Source of the DNA: Aphodosoma sp045126975 | GTDB taxonomy: Bacteria; Bacteroidota; Bacteroidia; Bacteroidales; Paludibacteraceae | Reading direction: 5' to 3' | NCBI GenBank assembly: GCA_045126975.1 | Contig: JBGVPL010000043.1 | Span: forward strand, 1-19,276 | Length of the DNA stretch: 19,276 nucleotides | Shown: one piece after another, positions 1 to 8,628 of the stretch | Layout of the letters: each line of letters starts with the position of its first letter | Numbering within the stretch: the first letter of the stretch is position 1 | Program-made: the position numbers and the translations under genes | Notes under the pieces: model-generated | What the model was told of the DNA's origin: nothing | Seen by the model: the letters and a program-made list of their open reading frames with translations, nothing else | Database searches by the model: none

Positions 1-353
1 TCTATGGTCTCTTCACTATAAGTGAACCACTGAATAAACCGCGAAGATTTAGTATTTGGCATTGATTGCGCAAGAGCAATAACACCATTATTATCAAGCA
101 CATCTGACAATCGAGATTTTCCATCAGGTGCCAATATTTTCAACTGGTTAGTGACACTAACCACTTCACTACCCTCTTTTCGCAATTTTGTTTTTAGATA
201 TTTCCAATAATTTCGATTTTTTTGATAATCATCCTCGCCATTAAGTACCCCTATAATATCAAGCACAGAAAACCACCATTTGTGATTTGCATCATCCCAA
301 ATGGCACGGACCTCTCGATCATCAAAAAAACGTATTGAAATTTTTGGAGACAT
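1..353 (-). CDS. BRO-N domain protein (phage antirepressor/DinD-like), 3' part cut by window edge
   Basis: An open frame runs from an ATG at 353 off the left edge of the window, giving 117 codons and no stop. The protein begins MSPKISIRFFDDREVRAIWD, followed by KWWFSVLDIIGVLNGEDDY, a YWKYLKTKLRKEG stretch, and SDVLDNNGVIALAQSMPN near the edge. The order (charged start, W-[WY]-F-S-x-x-D-[IV]-[IV]-x-V-L, then a K-L-K/R segment, then I-A-x-[AS]-[IM]-P) is what I know from BRO family N-terminal (Bro-N) proteins, which resemble phage antirepressors and DNA-damage-inducible protein D. A DNA-binding role is inferred from the family, not seen. It is transcribed divergently from the fic gene at 535; such proteins often lie next to fic genes in Bacteroidota, so a functional link is possible but unproven. 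The C-terminal domain, which would separate the subfamilies, is outside the window. Confidence 0.72.
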   Translation of the reverse strand, partial: MSPKISIRFFDDREVRAIWDDANHKWWFSVLDIIGVLNGEDDYQKNRNYWKYLKTKLRKEGSEVVSVTNQLKILAPDGKSRLSDVLDNNGVIALAQSMPNTKSSRFIQWFTYSEETI

Positions 354-370
354 AAAAATTTTATTATTTA

Positions 371-400
371 CAAAGGTACAAAAAAAACTTCATTCAGCAA
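371..400 (-). promoter_or_regulatory. Promoter of the BRO-N gene
   Basis: On the - strand, TACCTTTG (378 to 371) matches the Bacteroidota -7 element TAnnTTTG. A TTG at 400-398 lies 19 nt upstream as the -33 element. The -7 element ends 17 nt before the ATG at 353, so the leader would be only about ten bases. The -33 TTG falls in the loop of the 383-419 palindrome, so anything binding that palindrome would block the promoter. Confidence 0.6.
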
Positions 401-419
401 CACGCTGAATGAAGTTTTT
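383..419. terminator. Perfect 16-bp stem hairpin between divergent bro-N and fic (terminator or operator)
   Basis: The arms at 383-398 and 404-419 are perfect reverse complements (16 bp) around the 5-nt loop AACAC. An A-run precedes the left arm and a T-run ends the right arm, so in RNA it would look like a bidirectional intrinsic terminator. Its place is odd, because no gene end lies next to it: it covers the -33 region of the bro-N promoter and lies about 30 bp upstream of the fic -33. It could be an operator, an insulator against read-through towards fic, or a leftover from an earlier arrangement. Confidence 0.6.
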
Positions 420-449
420 CTTTCTCAAATATTTTTATTGGTCCAGTTA

Positions 450-480
450 TTGTATATCCCAATAAAAAATAGTAACTTTG
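450..480 (+). promoter_or_regulatory. Promoter of fic
   Basis: TTG at 450-452 and TAACTTTG at 473-480 are separated by exactly 20 nt, a textbook match to the Bacteroidota primary sigma consensus (TTG, 19-21 nt, TAnnTTTG). Transcription would start near 486-488, leaving a leader of about 48 nt before the ATG at 535. The operator-like half-sites at 481-521 begin immediately after the -7 element. Confidence 0.72.
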
Positions 481-521
481 CCACCAAAATAAGTGGTAAT
501 ATTACCACCAATTAAGGTGGT
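481..521. promoter_or_regulatory. Phased GTGG/CCAC half-site array over the fic transcription start (putative operator)
   Basis: Four alternating half-sites start at 481 (CCACC), 493 (GTGGT), 504 (ACCACC) and 516 (GGTGGT). Spacings of 12, 11 and 12 bp put them about one helical turn apart. The central pair forms the perfect 16-bp palindrome GTGGTAATATTACCAC (493-508), and 504-509 pairs with 516-521 around six bases. The position directly downstream of the -7 element fits a repressor site. The fic product carries its own winged helix and is the obvious candidate regulator (inference). Confidence 0.55.
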
Positions 522-534
522 ACATAAAAATAAT

Positions 535-1611
535 ATGATGGAAAATAAAAAATTAGAATCTATTTTAGACAAATGGATAAAACTACAGCCTTTAAACGAA
601 TATGACCAAAATAGATTGAGTCGTCGATTCACTATTGATTTTAATTATAATAGCAATCACATAGAGGGTAATACTCTCACTTATGGACAGACTGAAATAC
701 TTTTGCTTTTCGGAAAAATCATTGGAGAAGCTGATGTGAAAGATGTACATGATATGACAGCAAGCAACGTTGCCCTAAAAATGATGTCGGAAGAAACATT
801 AATAAAAGAGACTCCTCTAACTCAAAACTTTATCCGTACGCTTCACCGCACTATTTTACGAGAAGACTACACTGTATATCACACACTTCCTTGTGGTGTA
901 CAAACAAGCTATACAATACATGCAGGACAATACAAAACTCGCCCCAATAGTGTAATCACTCGCTATGACGACCGCTTTGAATATGCTTCGCCCGAAGAAA
1001 CACCAGCGTTGATGACCGACTTGGTGAATTGGTACAATAAAGCAGAACAAGAAGGCATATACACACCTATTGAACTCGCCATACTATTTCATTATCGCTA
1101 CATACGCATCCACCCTTTCGAAGATGGTAATGGTCGTATTGCTCGATTATTAATGAATTATATTCTTGCACGACATGGTTATCCAATGATTGTTGTGCGC
1201 AGTAGATTAAAAAATCAATATTTGGAAGCTCTACACGAATCAGACTTAATAGTAGGCTCTACGCCAACAGATGGAGCTCATGCATCACTAAAAAAAATAC
1301 GCCCTTTTTATAAATACATGTGCAATATAATTGCAAAAGAAATAGAGAACGACATCCTATTTGTTACCGAAAGAGACGAAAACATATGGTGGTACGATGG
1401 AGAAAGAATCGCTTTCCGTACAGCAACATACGGCAAAATACTCAGAGCTCTTCAGATTGAAAAACATGCTACTTTCGATTATCTTCAAAAAGAAATTGGC
1501 ATAAATCGCTCGGCTCTACAAAAAATGATTCGTACATTACAAGAAAAAGAATATATATCACGCGACAATAAAGGTGCCTGGCGAGTTTTTATTACTCCAT
1601 CAATTGATTAA
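535..1611 (+). CDS. Fic family protein AMP-transferase with N-terminal inhibitory motif and C-terminal winged helix
   Basis: This 358-residue protein transfers AMP (or another nucleotide part) to hydroxyl side chains of target proteins. The Fic core motif HPFEDGNGR starts at His193 and is complete. An inhibitory-helix motif of the form [S/T]xxxE[G/N] is present as SNHIEG (Ser40, Glu44), which places it among class II Fic proteins, where the glutamate blocks ATP positioning. Residues about 305-352 look like a winged helix (ILRALQ, FDYLQKEIG, RSALQKMIRTLQEKEYI, then a wing with GAW). I chose the ATG at 535 (a second ATG follows at 538) over an in-frame GTG at 493, because the GTG lies inside the operator-like palindrome about 6 nt from the predicted transcription start. 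No Shine-Dalgarno sequence is present, which is normal here. It is divergent from the BRO-N gene and ends at a strong terminator. The protein target is unknown. Confidence 0.93.
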   Translation: MMENKKLESILDKWIKLQPLNEYDQNRLSRRFTIDFNYNSNHIEGNTLTYGQTEILLLFGKIIGEADVKDVHDMTASNVALKMMSEETLIKETPLTQNFIRTLHRTILREDYTVYHTLPCGVQTSYTIHAGQYKTRPNSVITRYDDRFEYASPEETPALMTDLVNWYNKAEQEGIYTPIELAILFHYRYIRIHPFEDGNGRIARLLMNYILARHGYPMIVVRSRLKNQYLEALHESDLIVGSTPTDGAHASLKKIRPFYKYMCNIIAKEIENDILFVTERDENIWWYDGERIAFRTATYGKILRALQIEKHATFDYLQKEIGINRSALQKMIRTLQEKEYISRDNKGAWRVFITPSID

Positions 1612-1631
1612 AATTTTATCTTTTGACGAGA

Positions 1632-1678
1632 AAAAACGCATTATTCGCGTCATTTTATGACGCGAATAATGCGTTTTT
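1632..1678. terminator. Bidirectional intrinsic terminator between convergent fic and the NUC1 gene
   Basis: Arms at 1632-1653 and 1657-1678 are perfect 22-bp reverse complements around a TTT loop, with A-run and T-run flanks. It lies 20 nt after the fic stop and 35 nt after the stop of the convergent nuclease gene, so it can end transcripts from both sides. Confidence 0.85.
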
Positions 1679-1713
1679 ATAAATATTTGAATAATTTACT
1701 TATATAAAATTCA

Positions 1714-2583
1714 CTATTTTGGCACTTGATACTGATGCGCATCGCAATAACCATTGGCGTTTGTTGTGCGAGTTTTACAGCGCTGTCCTGTGCTTTTTGC
1801 TATACCTCTGCATTGTTGCGATGTGCCTTTTGCGGTTGTAGTCACTTGCTGTTTTTCAACTCTTTTAGACGCATCAGAACTCCATGAATCATAATCATTC
1901 ACACCTTCCAAGTTAGCCTCAACATCATCTGCCATTGCTGCATAAAAATCTATTCCTGTCAACCACTCCAACAAATCAACACTAACCGAATAGACTTCCC
2001 AATCAGCCTTCAAGCCATCACAATTTGGCAACAAAAATGCTTGCATCTTACTACGCTTAGGCGAATAAAGCACTTTATAATAAAACCCAGGTATAGTAAC
2101 TTTATTTGCCCCAATAGTACCAATATTTTGAATAAAAACAGGCCCTGTAACCACATACAACGAGTCATCAGCCAATGCCCAATCTCGCACTTTTTGCTCC
2201 AAACGCGCCCATACACCACGATTGAATGATGGCTTTTGCGGACTCATATTCGACATATAGAAGGTCTCTGACATAGCCTCATCCGACTGTTTCATATCCG
2301 CCGCAGGACACAAATGACCTCTATCATAACCTGATGATTTATAATCACTCAACTCAGCCGAACCTGTTTTGACTTTTGCATCAGGACGAAAATCATCCCC
2401 TCGCTCTGCATTCCCATTCACCATATCTGCCGTAAGCAAATAATAGACCCATTCTGGTTGTTCATGCTCTTCGATATACGACAAACTATAGTATGTATGC
2501 TTAACAACCACACCATTGCTTGATGGCTGTTGCGCAAACAAAAACAATGGTAAAAATACCAATAAGCAAAACAATTTTCTCAT
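1714..2583 (-). CDS. Secreted DNA/RNA non-specific endonuclease (NUC1 family) with C-terminal Cys/His motif
   Basis: This 289-residue protein opens with a signal peptide (MRKLFCLLVFLPLFLFAQ; no lipobox), so it should leave the cytoplasm. The nuclease signature DRGHLCPAADM has the general-base His at about 90, and NMSPQKPSFNRGVW supplies the metal-binding Asn at about 121, as in Serratia-type beta-beta-alpha-metal nucleases. The tail contains C-x10-C-x10-C-x2-H (CRGIAK...GQRC...GYCDAH), a short zinc-knuckle-like motif I know from DUF5763-like proteins and unusual on this nuclease. The frame is open to an ATG at 2604, inside the preceding gene. The ATG at 2583 is preferred because it begins the signal peptide, has AGGA a few bases upstream and lies 2 nt after the rsmF-like stop. 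It is the last gene of the ABC-F, rsmF-like, nuclease run and ends at the terminator shared with fic. Confidence 0.88.
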   Translation of the reverse strand: MRKLFCLLVFLPLFLFAQQPSSNGVVVKHTYYSLSYIEEHEQPEWVYYLLTADMVNGNAERGDDFRPDAKVKTGSAELSDYKSSGYDRGHLCPAADMKQSDEAMSETFYMSNMSPQKPSFNRGVWARLEQKVRDWALADDSLYVVTGPVFIQNIGTIGANKVTIPGFYYKVLYSPKRSKMQAFLLPNCDGLKADWEVYSVSVDLLEWLTGIDFYAAMADDVEANLEGVNDYDSWSSDASKRVEKQQVTTTAKGTSQQCRGIAKSTGQRCKTRTTNANGYCDAHQYQVPK

Positions 2584-2585
2584 AA

Positions 2586-4061
2586 TCAATTCCTTATTCT
2601 CCAAAATTCTGGATACATGTTATTACACCTATTCCCAATATTTTTCACCCATCCAAGTGGCAATCCTCCGTATGTAACAAGCACAAATCCACGTGGCGCA
2701 TCTGCCAAAACTATTACCTCTTTCCTCAAGAATGATATAGCCTCTTCGTATGACAACTCTGCCTCTGGGTAAGCTCCTCTCACATACACTTGCGACAATG
2801 CCAACGCCGCCTGTGGTATCAAATCTTTTCCCTTCTGCTCATACATCTGCACTCCAAACATCAACACATTCAACGTCTTACGACACTCTTCCACAAAATC
2901 CACCCTCTCCTTCTGCACTGCATAATACCTACCCTCACTCTCCACAACACTATATTCTCCCCTTAATAAGTTTAGAGTTGAAAGTTGAGAGTTAAAAATT
3001 GAACTCTTTGCTTTCTTATCTTTTTTATTTTGCTTTTTCTTATCAGAAACACAATCTATTTTATCAATTGTGCATTGTGCATTGTGCATTGTGCATTCTT
3101 TTCTCACCGCCGCCATAAACAACCCCTCCCCTCTCGTTTTATGCGGCAAAAAACGATAACCTCGCTCAGTTTCTGTTATCATCCAATCCTCTTCTATCTT
3201 CAATGCCAAATATTCTGCCTCCATCTCATCAATCAGCCACTGCACTTGCTCCTCATTTTCATGACTATTGAACGTACAAGTGCTATAAATTAGCACTCCA
3301 CCTGGTTTCAATACCTTCCATGCCGACTCTAATATTTCTCGCTGACGCTCAACACACATCTCTACATTCGCAGGACTCCACTCCTCTCTTGCTCGCTCAT
3401 CTTTGCGAAACATCCCCTCGCCCGAACATGGCGCATCAACCAATATAGCATCAAAACGAGTCTTCAATTTCTCGAAATGTCGAGGTGCATTATTTGTCAC
3501 CACACAATTCGGAGCTCCCCATTTTGTAATATTCTCTACCAACACATGCGCTCGTTGTGGCACATACTCATTCGACACCAAAAATCCATTTTCAGATAAA
3601 TATTGTGCAATAGCAGTAGATTTACCACCAGGAGCAGCACACATATCAAGCACCAAAGCATCTTGCTCAACCAACTGACTCAATGCTTGCCACACAAACA
3701 TCGACGATGCCTCTTGCACATAATATGCCCCAGCATGAAACATAGGGTCATACGTAAACTTCGGTCTCTCCGCCAAATACCGTCCCCACTCACACCACTT
3801 CACAGTTGAAAGTTGAGTACCACATATCCAATCTGCCTGAATCGTCGGACTAGTCCTACTGGTCTGACCCGTCTGATTGTCAAAACAATCACCCTCCAAC
3901 TGTTGTCCGTTGACCATTGACCGTTGACCGTTGACTCTGATGCTTACCGATGGCTCATCCGCCAATGCCTCCACAAACGCATCCCACTCGCTATCTCCAA
4001 TCACACCACGCACCATATCCTCAAACCCCTCAGGCAATAATATTTTTTCTTTATCTACCAT
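2586..4061 (-). CDS. rsmF: RsmF/NOL1-type 16S rRNA (cytosine-5) methyltransferase with repeat-encoded insertions
   Basis: This 491-residue SAM-dependent m5C RNA methyltransferase belongs to the NOL1/NOP2/Sun family. The SAM motif DMCAAPGGKS, motif IV DAPCSGEGMF (Cys212) and motif VI STCTF (Cys262, the expected nucleophile) are all intact. The C-terminal part (YGGLPLGWVKN, ending YPEFWRIRN) resembles the PUA-like end of RsmF/YebU proteins. The exact rRNA target is inferred. The frame is open to a TTG at 4067, but the ATG at 4061 is the better start. Five repeat tracts lie in frame: 43-54 (VNGQ repeats), about 60-72, 82-86, 322-332 (CTMHNAQC) and 353-364 (NSQLSTL); none touches a catalytic motif, so the enzyme is probably active. 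The gene starts 12 nt after the ABC-F stop and ends 2 nt before the nuclease start, so the three genes are likely co-transcribed. Confidence 0.88.
   Translation of the reverse strand: MVDKEKILLPEGFEDMVRGVIGDSEWDAFVEALADEPSVSIRVNGQRSMVNGQQLEGDCFDNQTGQTSRTSPTIQADWICGTQLSTVKWCEWGRYLAERPKFTYDPMFHAGAYYVQEASSMFVWQALSQLVEQDALVLDMCAAPGGKSTAIAQYLSENGFLVSNEYVPQRAHVLVENITKWGAPNCVVTNNAPRHFEKLKTRFDAILVDAPCSGEGMFRKDERAREEWSPANVEMCVERQREILESAWKVLKPGGVLIYSTCTFNSHENEEQVQWLIDEMEAEYLALKIEEDWMITETERGYRFLPHKTRGEGLFMAAVRKECTMHNAQCTIDKIDCVSDKKKQNKKDKKAKSSIFNSQLSTLNLLRGEYSVVESEGRYYAVQKERVDFVEECRKTLNVLMFGVQMYEQKGKDLIPQAALALSQVYVRGAYPEAELSYEEAISFLRKEVIVLADAPRGFVLVTYGGLPLGWVKNIGNRCNNMYPEFWRIRN
2970..3004. repeat. Heptamer tract (GTTGAGA-type, 5 degenerate units) inside rsmF
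   Basis: On the + strand the units are GTTTAGA, GTTGAAA, GTTGAGA, GTTAAAA and ATTGAAC, in exact 7-bp register. On the sense strand this reads FNSQLSTLNL, a stop-free phase. The same heptamer recurs at 3805-3818 and 7423-7454. Confidence 0.8.
3067..3098. repeat. Heptamer tract (ATTGTGC x4) inside rsmF
   Basis: Four perfect ATTGTGC units (3067-3094) plus a partial one. The sense strand reads ECTMHNAQCTID. The same heptamer appears in recN (8336-8401) and, in the opposite orientation relative to the gene, in the DUF4835 gene (9528-9555). Confidence 0.9.
3805..3818. repeat. Short heptamer tract (GTTGAAA, GTTGAGT) inside rsmF
   Basis: Two units of the GTTGAGA-type heptamer encode TQLSTV on the sense strand, a minimal copy of the tract at 2970-3004. 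Two units alone would be weak evidence; the match to the longer tracts supports it. Confidence 0.5.
3846..3881. repeat. 9-bp-period degenerate repeat inside rsmF
   Basis: Four 9-bp units (CGGACTAGT, CCTACTGGT, CTGACCCGT, CTGATTGTC) share the C-x-G/T-A-C/T and terminal GT pattern. The sense strand encodes a Thr/Ser/Gln-rich stretch around TGQTSRTSPT. The period is 9, unlike the heptamer tracts next to it. Confidence 0.5.
3901..3935. repeat. Heptamer tract (CGTTGAC-type, 5 units) inside rsmF
   Basis: Units TGTTGTC, CGTTGAC, CATTGAC, CGTTGAC and CGTTGAC lie in exact register. The sense strand reads VNGQRSMVNGQQ, a heptapeptide period (VNGQRS-M/VNGQ). The antisense orientation of this heptamer would contain TGA, so only the stop-free direction is used. 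Confidence 0.85.
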
Positions 4062-4073
4062 ATTCAATTATTT

Positions 4074-6020
4074 TTACAATTCAGCTCTAAGCCCCTCTAC
4101 CTCTTCCGACAACAGTTCCCATTCGTACATTTTTGTATCAAGTGTATGTTTCACTTGTTCATACTCTTTCAACAACGCTTCATCTGTAACTCCTTCGGCA
4201 AACTTCGCCTCTATTTCAGCAATGCGAGTTTCTGCTTGTTCAATCTCTTTTTCAAGATTCTCTATGTCACGCTCTATTTTACGTATTTTTTTAGATACCT
4301 CTTTGCGAAGTTCGTAATTGATTCTTCCTTCAGATTTTTCTATTTTATCTGATTTATCCAACTGCTCTAACACATTAGATTTAACATCTAATTCCTCACT
4401 CCTAACTCCTAACTCCACACTTTTAACTCTTAAATATTCCTCTATACCGCCAAGGTGAGTTTTTACTTTTCCTCCACCAAATTCATATACTTTTGTTACC
4501 AAACCATCAAGGAAATCACGGTCGTGACTAACTAATATAACTGTGCCATCAAATGCCTGAATTGCCTCTTTTAATACATCTTTCGAACGCATATCAAGGT
4601 GATTTGTAGGCTCATCGAGTATCAGTAAATTAACAGGTTCGAGTAGGAGTTTTATCATTGCTAAACGACTACGTTCGCCTCCCGAAAGCACCTTCACTTT
4701 CTTGTCCGACGCTTCGCCTCCAAACATGAATGCGCCGAGTATGTCACGTATTTTAGTACGAATATCTCCTTGTGCTACATAGTCGATTGTATCAAACACT
4801 GTTAGGTTTTCATCTAAAAGTGATGCCTGATTTTGAGCGAAATAACCTATCTTCACACCATGCCCTAATTTCATTTTCCCACTATGCTCTATCTCTTGCA
4901 TGATACACTTCACCATAGTGGATTTTCCTTCACCATTTTTACCAACAAATGCTACTTTCTCGCCACGATGTATCTGCATTTCAATATCATTCAAGACTAC
5001 ATGGTCGCCATACGCCTTAGTCAAATGCTCTATTTCGACAGGCAATACACCCGAATGTGGTGCAGGTGGGAATTTGAGTCGCAATGATGAATTATCCTCT
5101 AAATCTACCTCGATACGTTCCAAACGCTCCAATGCTTTAATACGCGATTGCACTTGTATTGCTTTTGTTGCTTTATAGCGAAATCGCTCAATAAACTCTT
5201 CGGTATCAGCAATCATTTTTTGCTGATTTTCGTATGCTCGTAGTTGTTGCTCTCTACGCTCTTTACGCAATTCAACATACTTAGTATAAGGCACTTTGTA
5301 GTCGTAGATTTGCCCAAGCGAAATCTCTATAGTACGTGATGTAACGGCATCGAGAAATGCGCGGTCGTGTGAGACTAATAGCAAAGAAGAAGATGATGAT
5401 GCAAGGAATTGTTCTAACCAACGAATAGATTCTATATCAAGGTGGTTAGTAGGCTCATCGAGCAACAACAAATCGGGACGCGAGAGCAATATTTTCGCCA
5501 ATTCGATACGCATACGCCATCCGCCACTAAACTCGGATGTAGGACGAGAAAAATCAGTGCGCAAAAAACCTAAGCCTAACAATGTACGTTCGATTTCAGA
5601 CATCATATTGTCAGCACCCATCAATGTCAATCGCTCGTTTTCAATGGACAATCGCTCAATTAGTTCGCTATATTCTTGTGATTCGTAATCGGTGCGTTCG
5701 GCAAGTTGTTGTGTCAGATAATCTACTCGTTTTTGTGTATCAAGCACATCGCCAAATGCACTCTTTGCTTCATCCATCACGGTTTTATCATCTTGCACCA
5801 AGAGATGCTGTGGAAGATAGCCAATTTTAAAATCGCGAGGCATAGATACACGTCCGCCTGATGGTTGTTGCATACCAGCAAACACCTTAAGCATAGTGGA
5901 TTTGCCCGCACCATTCTTACCAACAAGGGCAATCTTCTCCTTCGGATTCACCAAAAACGACACCTCTTCAAACAATGGTGTACCCGTAAAATCTATTGTT
6001 AGTTTTTCTACTGAAATCAT
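4074..6020 (-). CDS. ABC-F family ATPase (two ABC domains, C-terminal coiled coil)
   Basis: This 648-residue soluble protein has two ATP-binding cassettes and no membrane segment, which defines the ABC-F family of ribosome-associated ATPases. Domain 1 has Walker A GKNGAGKST (about 35-43), signature FSGGWRMR and Walker B LLLLDEPTNHLD. A charged interdomain linker follows (EQQLRAYENQQKMI and onward), then domain 2 with GKNGEGKST, LSGGERSR and LLILDEPTNHLD. The C-terminus (about 575-648) is a Lys/Glu-rich coiled coil as in Uup-type members. Residues about 531-563, between domain 2 and the coiled coil, are encoded by a heptamer tract and a 9-bp-period tract. The family regulates translation elongation or relieves ribosome stalling; some members give antibiotic resistance, but nothing here marks this one as such. 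The start ATG at 6020 follows a TCTAAAAT leader. It heads the run with the rsmF-like and nuclease genes. Confidence 0.93.
   Translation of the reverse strand: MISVEKLTIDFTGTPLFEEVSFLVNPKEKIALVGKNGAGKSTMLKVFAGMQQPSGGRVSMPRDFKIGYLPQHLLVQDDKTVMDEAKSAFGDVLDTQKRVDYLTQQLAERTDYESQEYSELIERLSIENERLTLMGADNMMSEIERTLLGLGFLRTDFSRPTSEFSGGWRMRIELAKILLSRPDLLLLDEPTNHLDIESIRWLEQFLASSSSSLLLVSHDRAFLDAVTSRTIEISLGQIYDYKVPYTKYVELRKERREQQLRAYENQQKMIADTEEFIERFRYKATKAIQVQSRIKALERLERIEVDLEDNSSLRLKFPPAPHSGVLPVEIEHLTKAYGDHVVLNDIEMQIHRGEKVAFVGKNGEGKSTMVKCIMQEIEHSGKMKLGHGVKIGYFAQNQASLLDENLTVFDTIDYVAQGDIRTKIRDILGAFMFGGEASDKKVKVLSGGERSRLAMIKLLLEPVNLLILDEPTNHLDMRSKDVLKEAIQAFDGTVILVSHDRDFLDGLVTKVYEFGGGKVKTHLGGIEEYLRVKSVELGVRSEELDVKSNVLEQLDKSDKIEKSEGRINYELRKEVSKKIRKIERDIENLEKEIEQAETRIAEIEAKFAEGVTDEALLKEYEQVKHTLDTKMYEWELLSEEVEGLRAEL
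4334..4360. repeat. 9-bp-period tract in the ABC-F gene
   Basis: Units GATTTTTCT, ATTTTATCT and GATTTATCC encode LDKSDKIEKSEG on the sense strand, a D/E-K-S tripeptide-period linker. It lies about 30 bp from the heptamer tract at 4388-4429, the same pairing of period-9 and period-7 tracts seen in rsmF. Confidence 0.5.
4388..4429. repeat. Heptamer tract (CTAACTC-type, 6 units) in the ABC-F gene
   Basis: Units CTAATTC, CTCACTC, CTAACTC, CTAACTC, CACACTT and TTAACTC are in exact 7-bp register. The sense strand reads VKSVELGVRSEELDVKSN. A third perfect sense unit in this phase would give AGT TAG, a stop; the deviating unit CTCACTC replaces it with AGT GAG and keeps the frame open. Confidence 0.8.
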
Positions 6021-6038
6021 ATTTTAGACTTATTTTAG

Positions 6039-6215
6039 AAGACAGAATAACATAATAACAAAAAATATTTTTTATGTAAATTTCCATTAATTAATTATTA
6101 ATAAAAATAATTTACGATTTAATTTATGATAACCAACTGCCTTTAAGGCTCTGGTAATAAAATTTATGTTCATAAATAATTTATATTATTCTGTCTTTTA
6201 ATTATTCTGTCTTTT
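6039..6215. repeat. AT-rich intergenic region bounded by inverted GACAGAATAA repeats
   Basis: The gap between the hemolysin III and ABC-F genes has AAGACAGAATAACATAA at 6039-6055. Two inverse copies of the form TTATTCTGTCTTTT lie at about 6186-6199 and 6203-6215, the last one ending right at the hemolysin III stop codon. The interior is almost pure A/T apart from the short palindrome GCCTTTAAGGC. A further copy lies at 9654-9668. It could be a small non-autonomous element or a repeated transcript-end sequence. No clear TAnnTTTG promoter for the ABC-F gene was found here. Confidence 0.5.
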
Positions 6216-6827
6216 TCACAAACTATTCCACAAAAACATGAAATGAGCAACTGTACCAAGCAAGACAAACAGATGCCACACTGCATGAAAATATTTGTGT
6301 TTCTTACTTTTAGCATAAAACCAAGCACCGCCTGAGTATGCCAATCCTTCGACTAATAACCACCACAATCCGACTACTGGAGTTGCGTTCCATACTGGTT
6401 TTGCAACGAAAACCACACTCCACCCCATTGCTAAATATATGAAGAGTGAGAGTCGAGGAAACTTGCCTATAGCCAATAGTTTATAGATTAGTCCACCTAT
6501 TGCTACTGCCCACATCACACTGAAACCGACCCATCCACCTACGCCTCCAAGTATAGATAACCAAACGGGTGTGTAACTCGCTGCTATGAGTACATAAATT
6601 GACACATGATCGAATATGCGCAATCGGGCTTTGTGTTGTGGGTTTTCTGCCAAATGGTAAATCGTAGATGCTACATATTGCATTAATGCTCCAAAGGCAA
6701 ACACCACTACACCAACCTGATATTGCCAATCGCATGTCGGACATTTACAAAGTAATAATACACATGCCACCACCGCAAAGGCAATCCCCACAGCATGCGT
6801 CCAAGCATTTAGTTTTTCTTCATTCAT
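6216..6827 (-). CDS. Hemolysin III / PAQR family integral membrane protein
   Basis: This 203-residue protein has about seven hydrophobic segments. It carries the PAQR metal-site pattern: SxxxH (Ser54, His58 in STIYHLA), Asp73 (IFDHVS) and HxxxH (His181, His185 in HAVWHLF). The start EEKLNAWTHAVG and the length are typical of the bacterial hemolysin III/YqfA branch. The family binds zinc and is thought to act in membrane lipid homeostasis as a hydrolase-like enzyme; the hemolysin name is historical. The ATG at 6827 lies 3 nt after the recN stop, so it is very probably translated from the recN transcript. The stop abuts the GACAGAATAA repeat, which may mark the transcript end. Confidence 0.9.
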   Translation of the reverse strand: MNEEKLNAWTHAVGIAFAVVACVLLLCKCPTCDWQYQVGVVVFAFGALMQYVASTIYHLAENPQHKARLRIFDHVSIYVLIAASYTPVWLSILGGVGGWVGFSVMWAVAIGGLIYKLLAIGKFPRLSLFIYLAMGWSVVFVAKPVWNATPVVGLWWLLVEGLAYSGGAWFYAKSKKHKYFHAVWHLFVLLGTVAHFMFLWNSL

Positions 6828-6830
6828 AAT

Positions 6831-8606
<1,776 letters not shown>

Positions 8607-8628
8607 AATCAAACTATATCTAAATATT

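Noticed and set aside
493..534. GTG at 493 as the start of fic, adding 14 residues
   Set aside because: It lies inside the operator-like palindrome only about 6 nt after the predicted transcription start, and the extra residues (VILPPIKVVHKNN) are a translation of the half-site array. ATG 535 is the better start.
447..632. A 61-codon - strand frame over the fic promoter and 5' end
   Set aside because: It overlaps the well-supported fic promoter and coding start and has no recognisable features.
2586..4061. rsmF-like gene as a pseudogene because of its many repeat tracts
   Set aside because: All tracts keep the frame, and the SAM motif and both catalytic cysteines are intact.
2750..5830. Several + strand open frames of 60-130 codons opposite rsmF and the ABC-F gene
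   Set aside because: They lie wholly antisense to genes with full sets of conserved motifs, and their products (Ser/Thr/His/Pro-rich) look like reverse translations.
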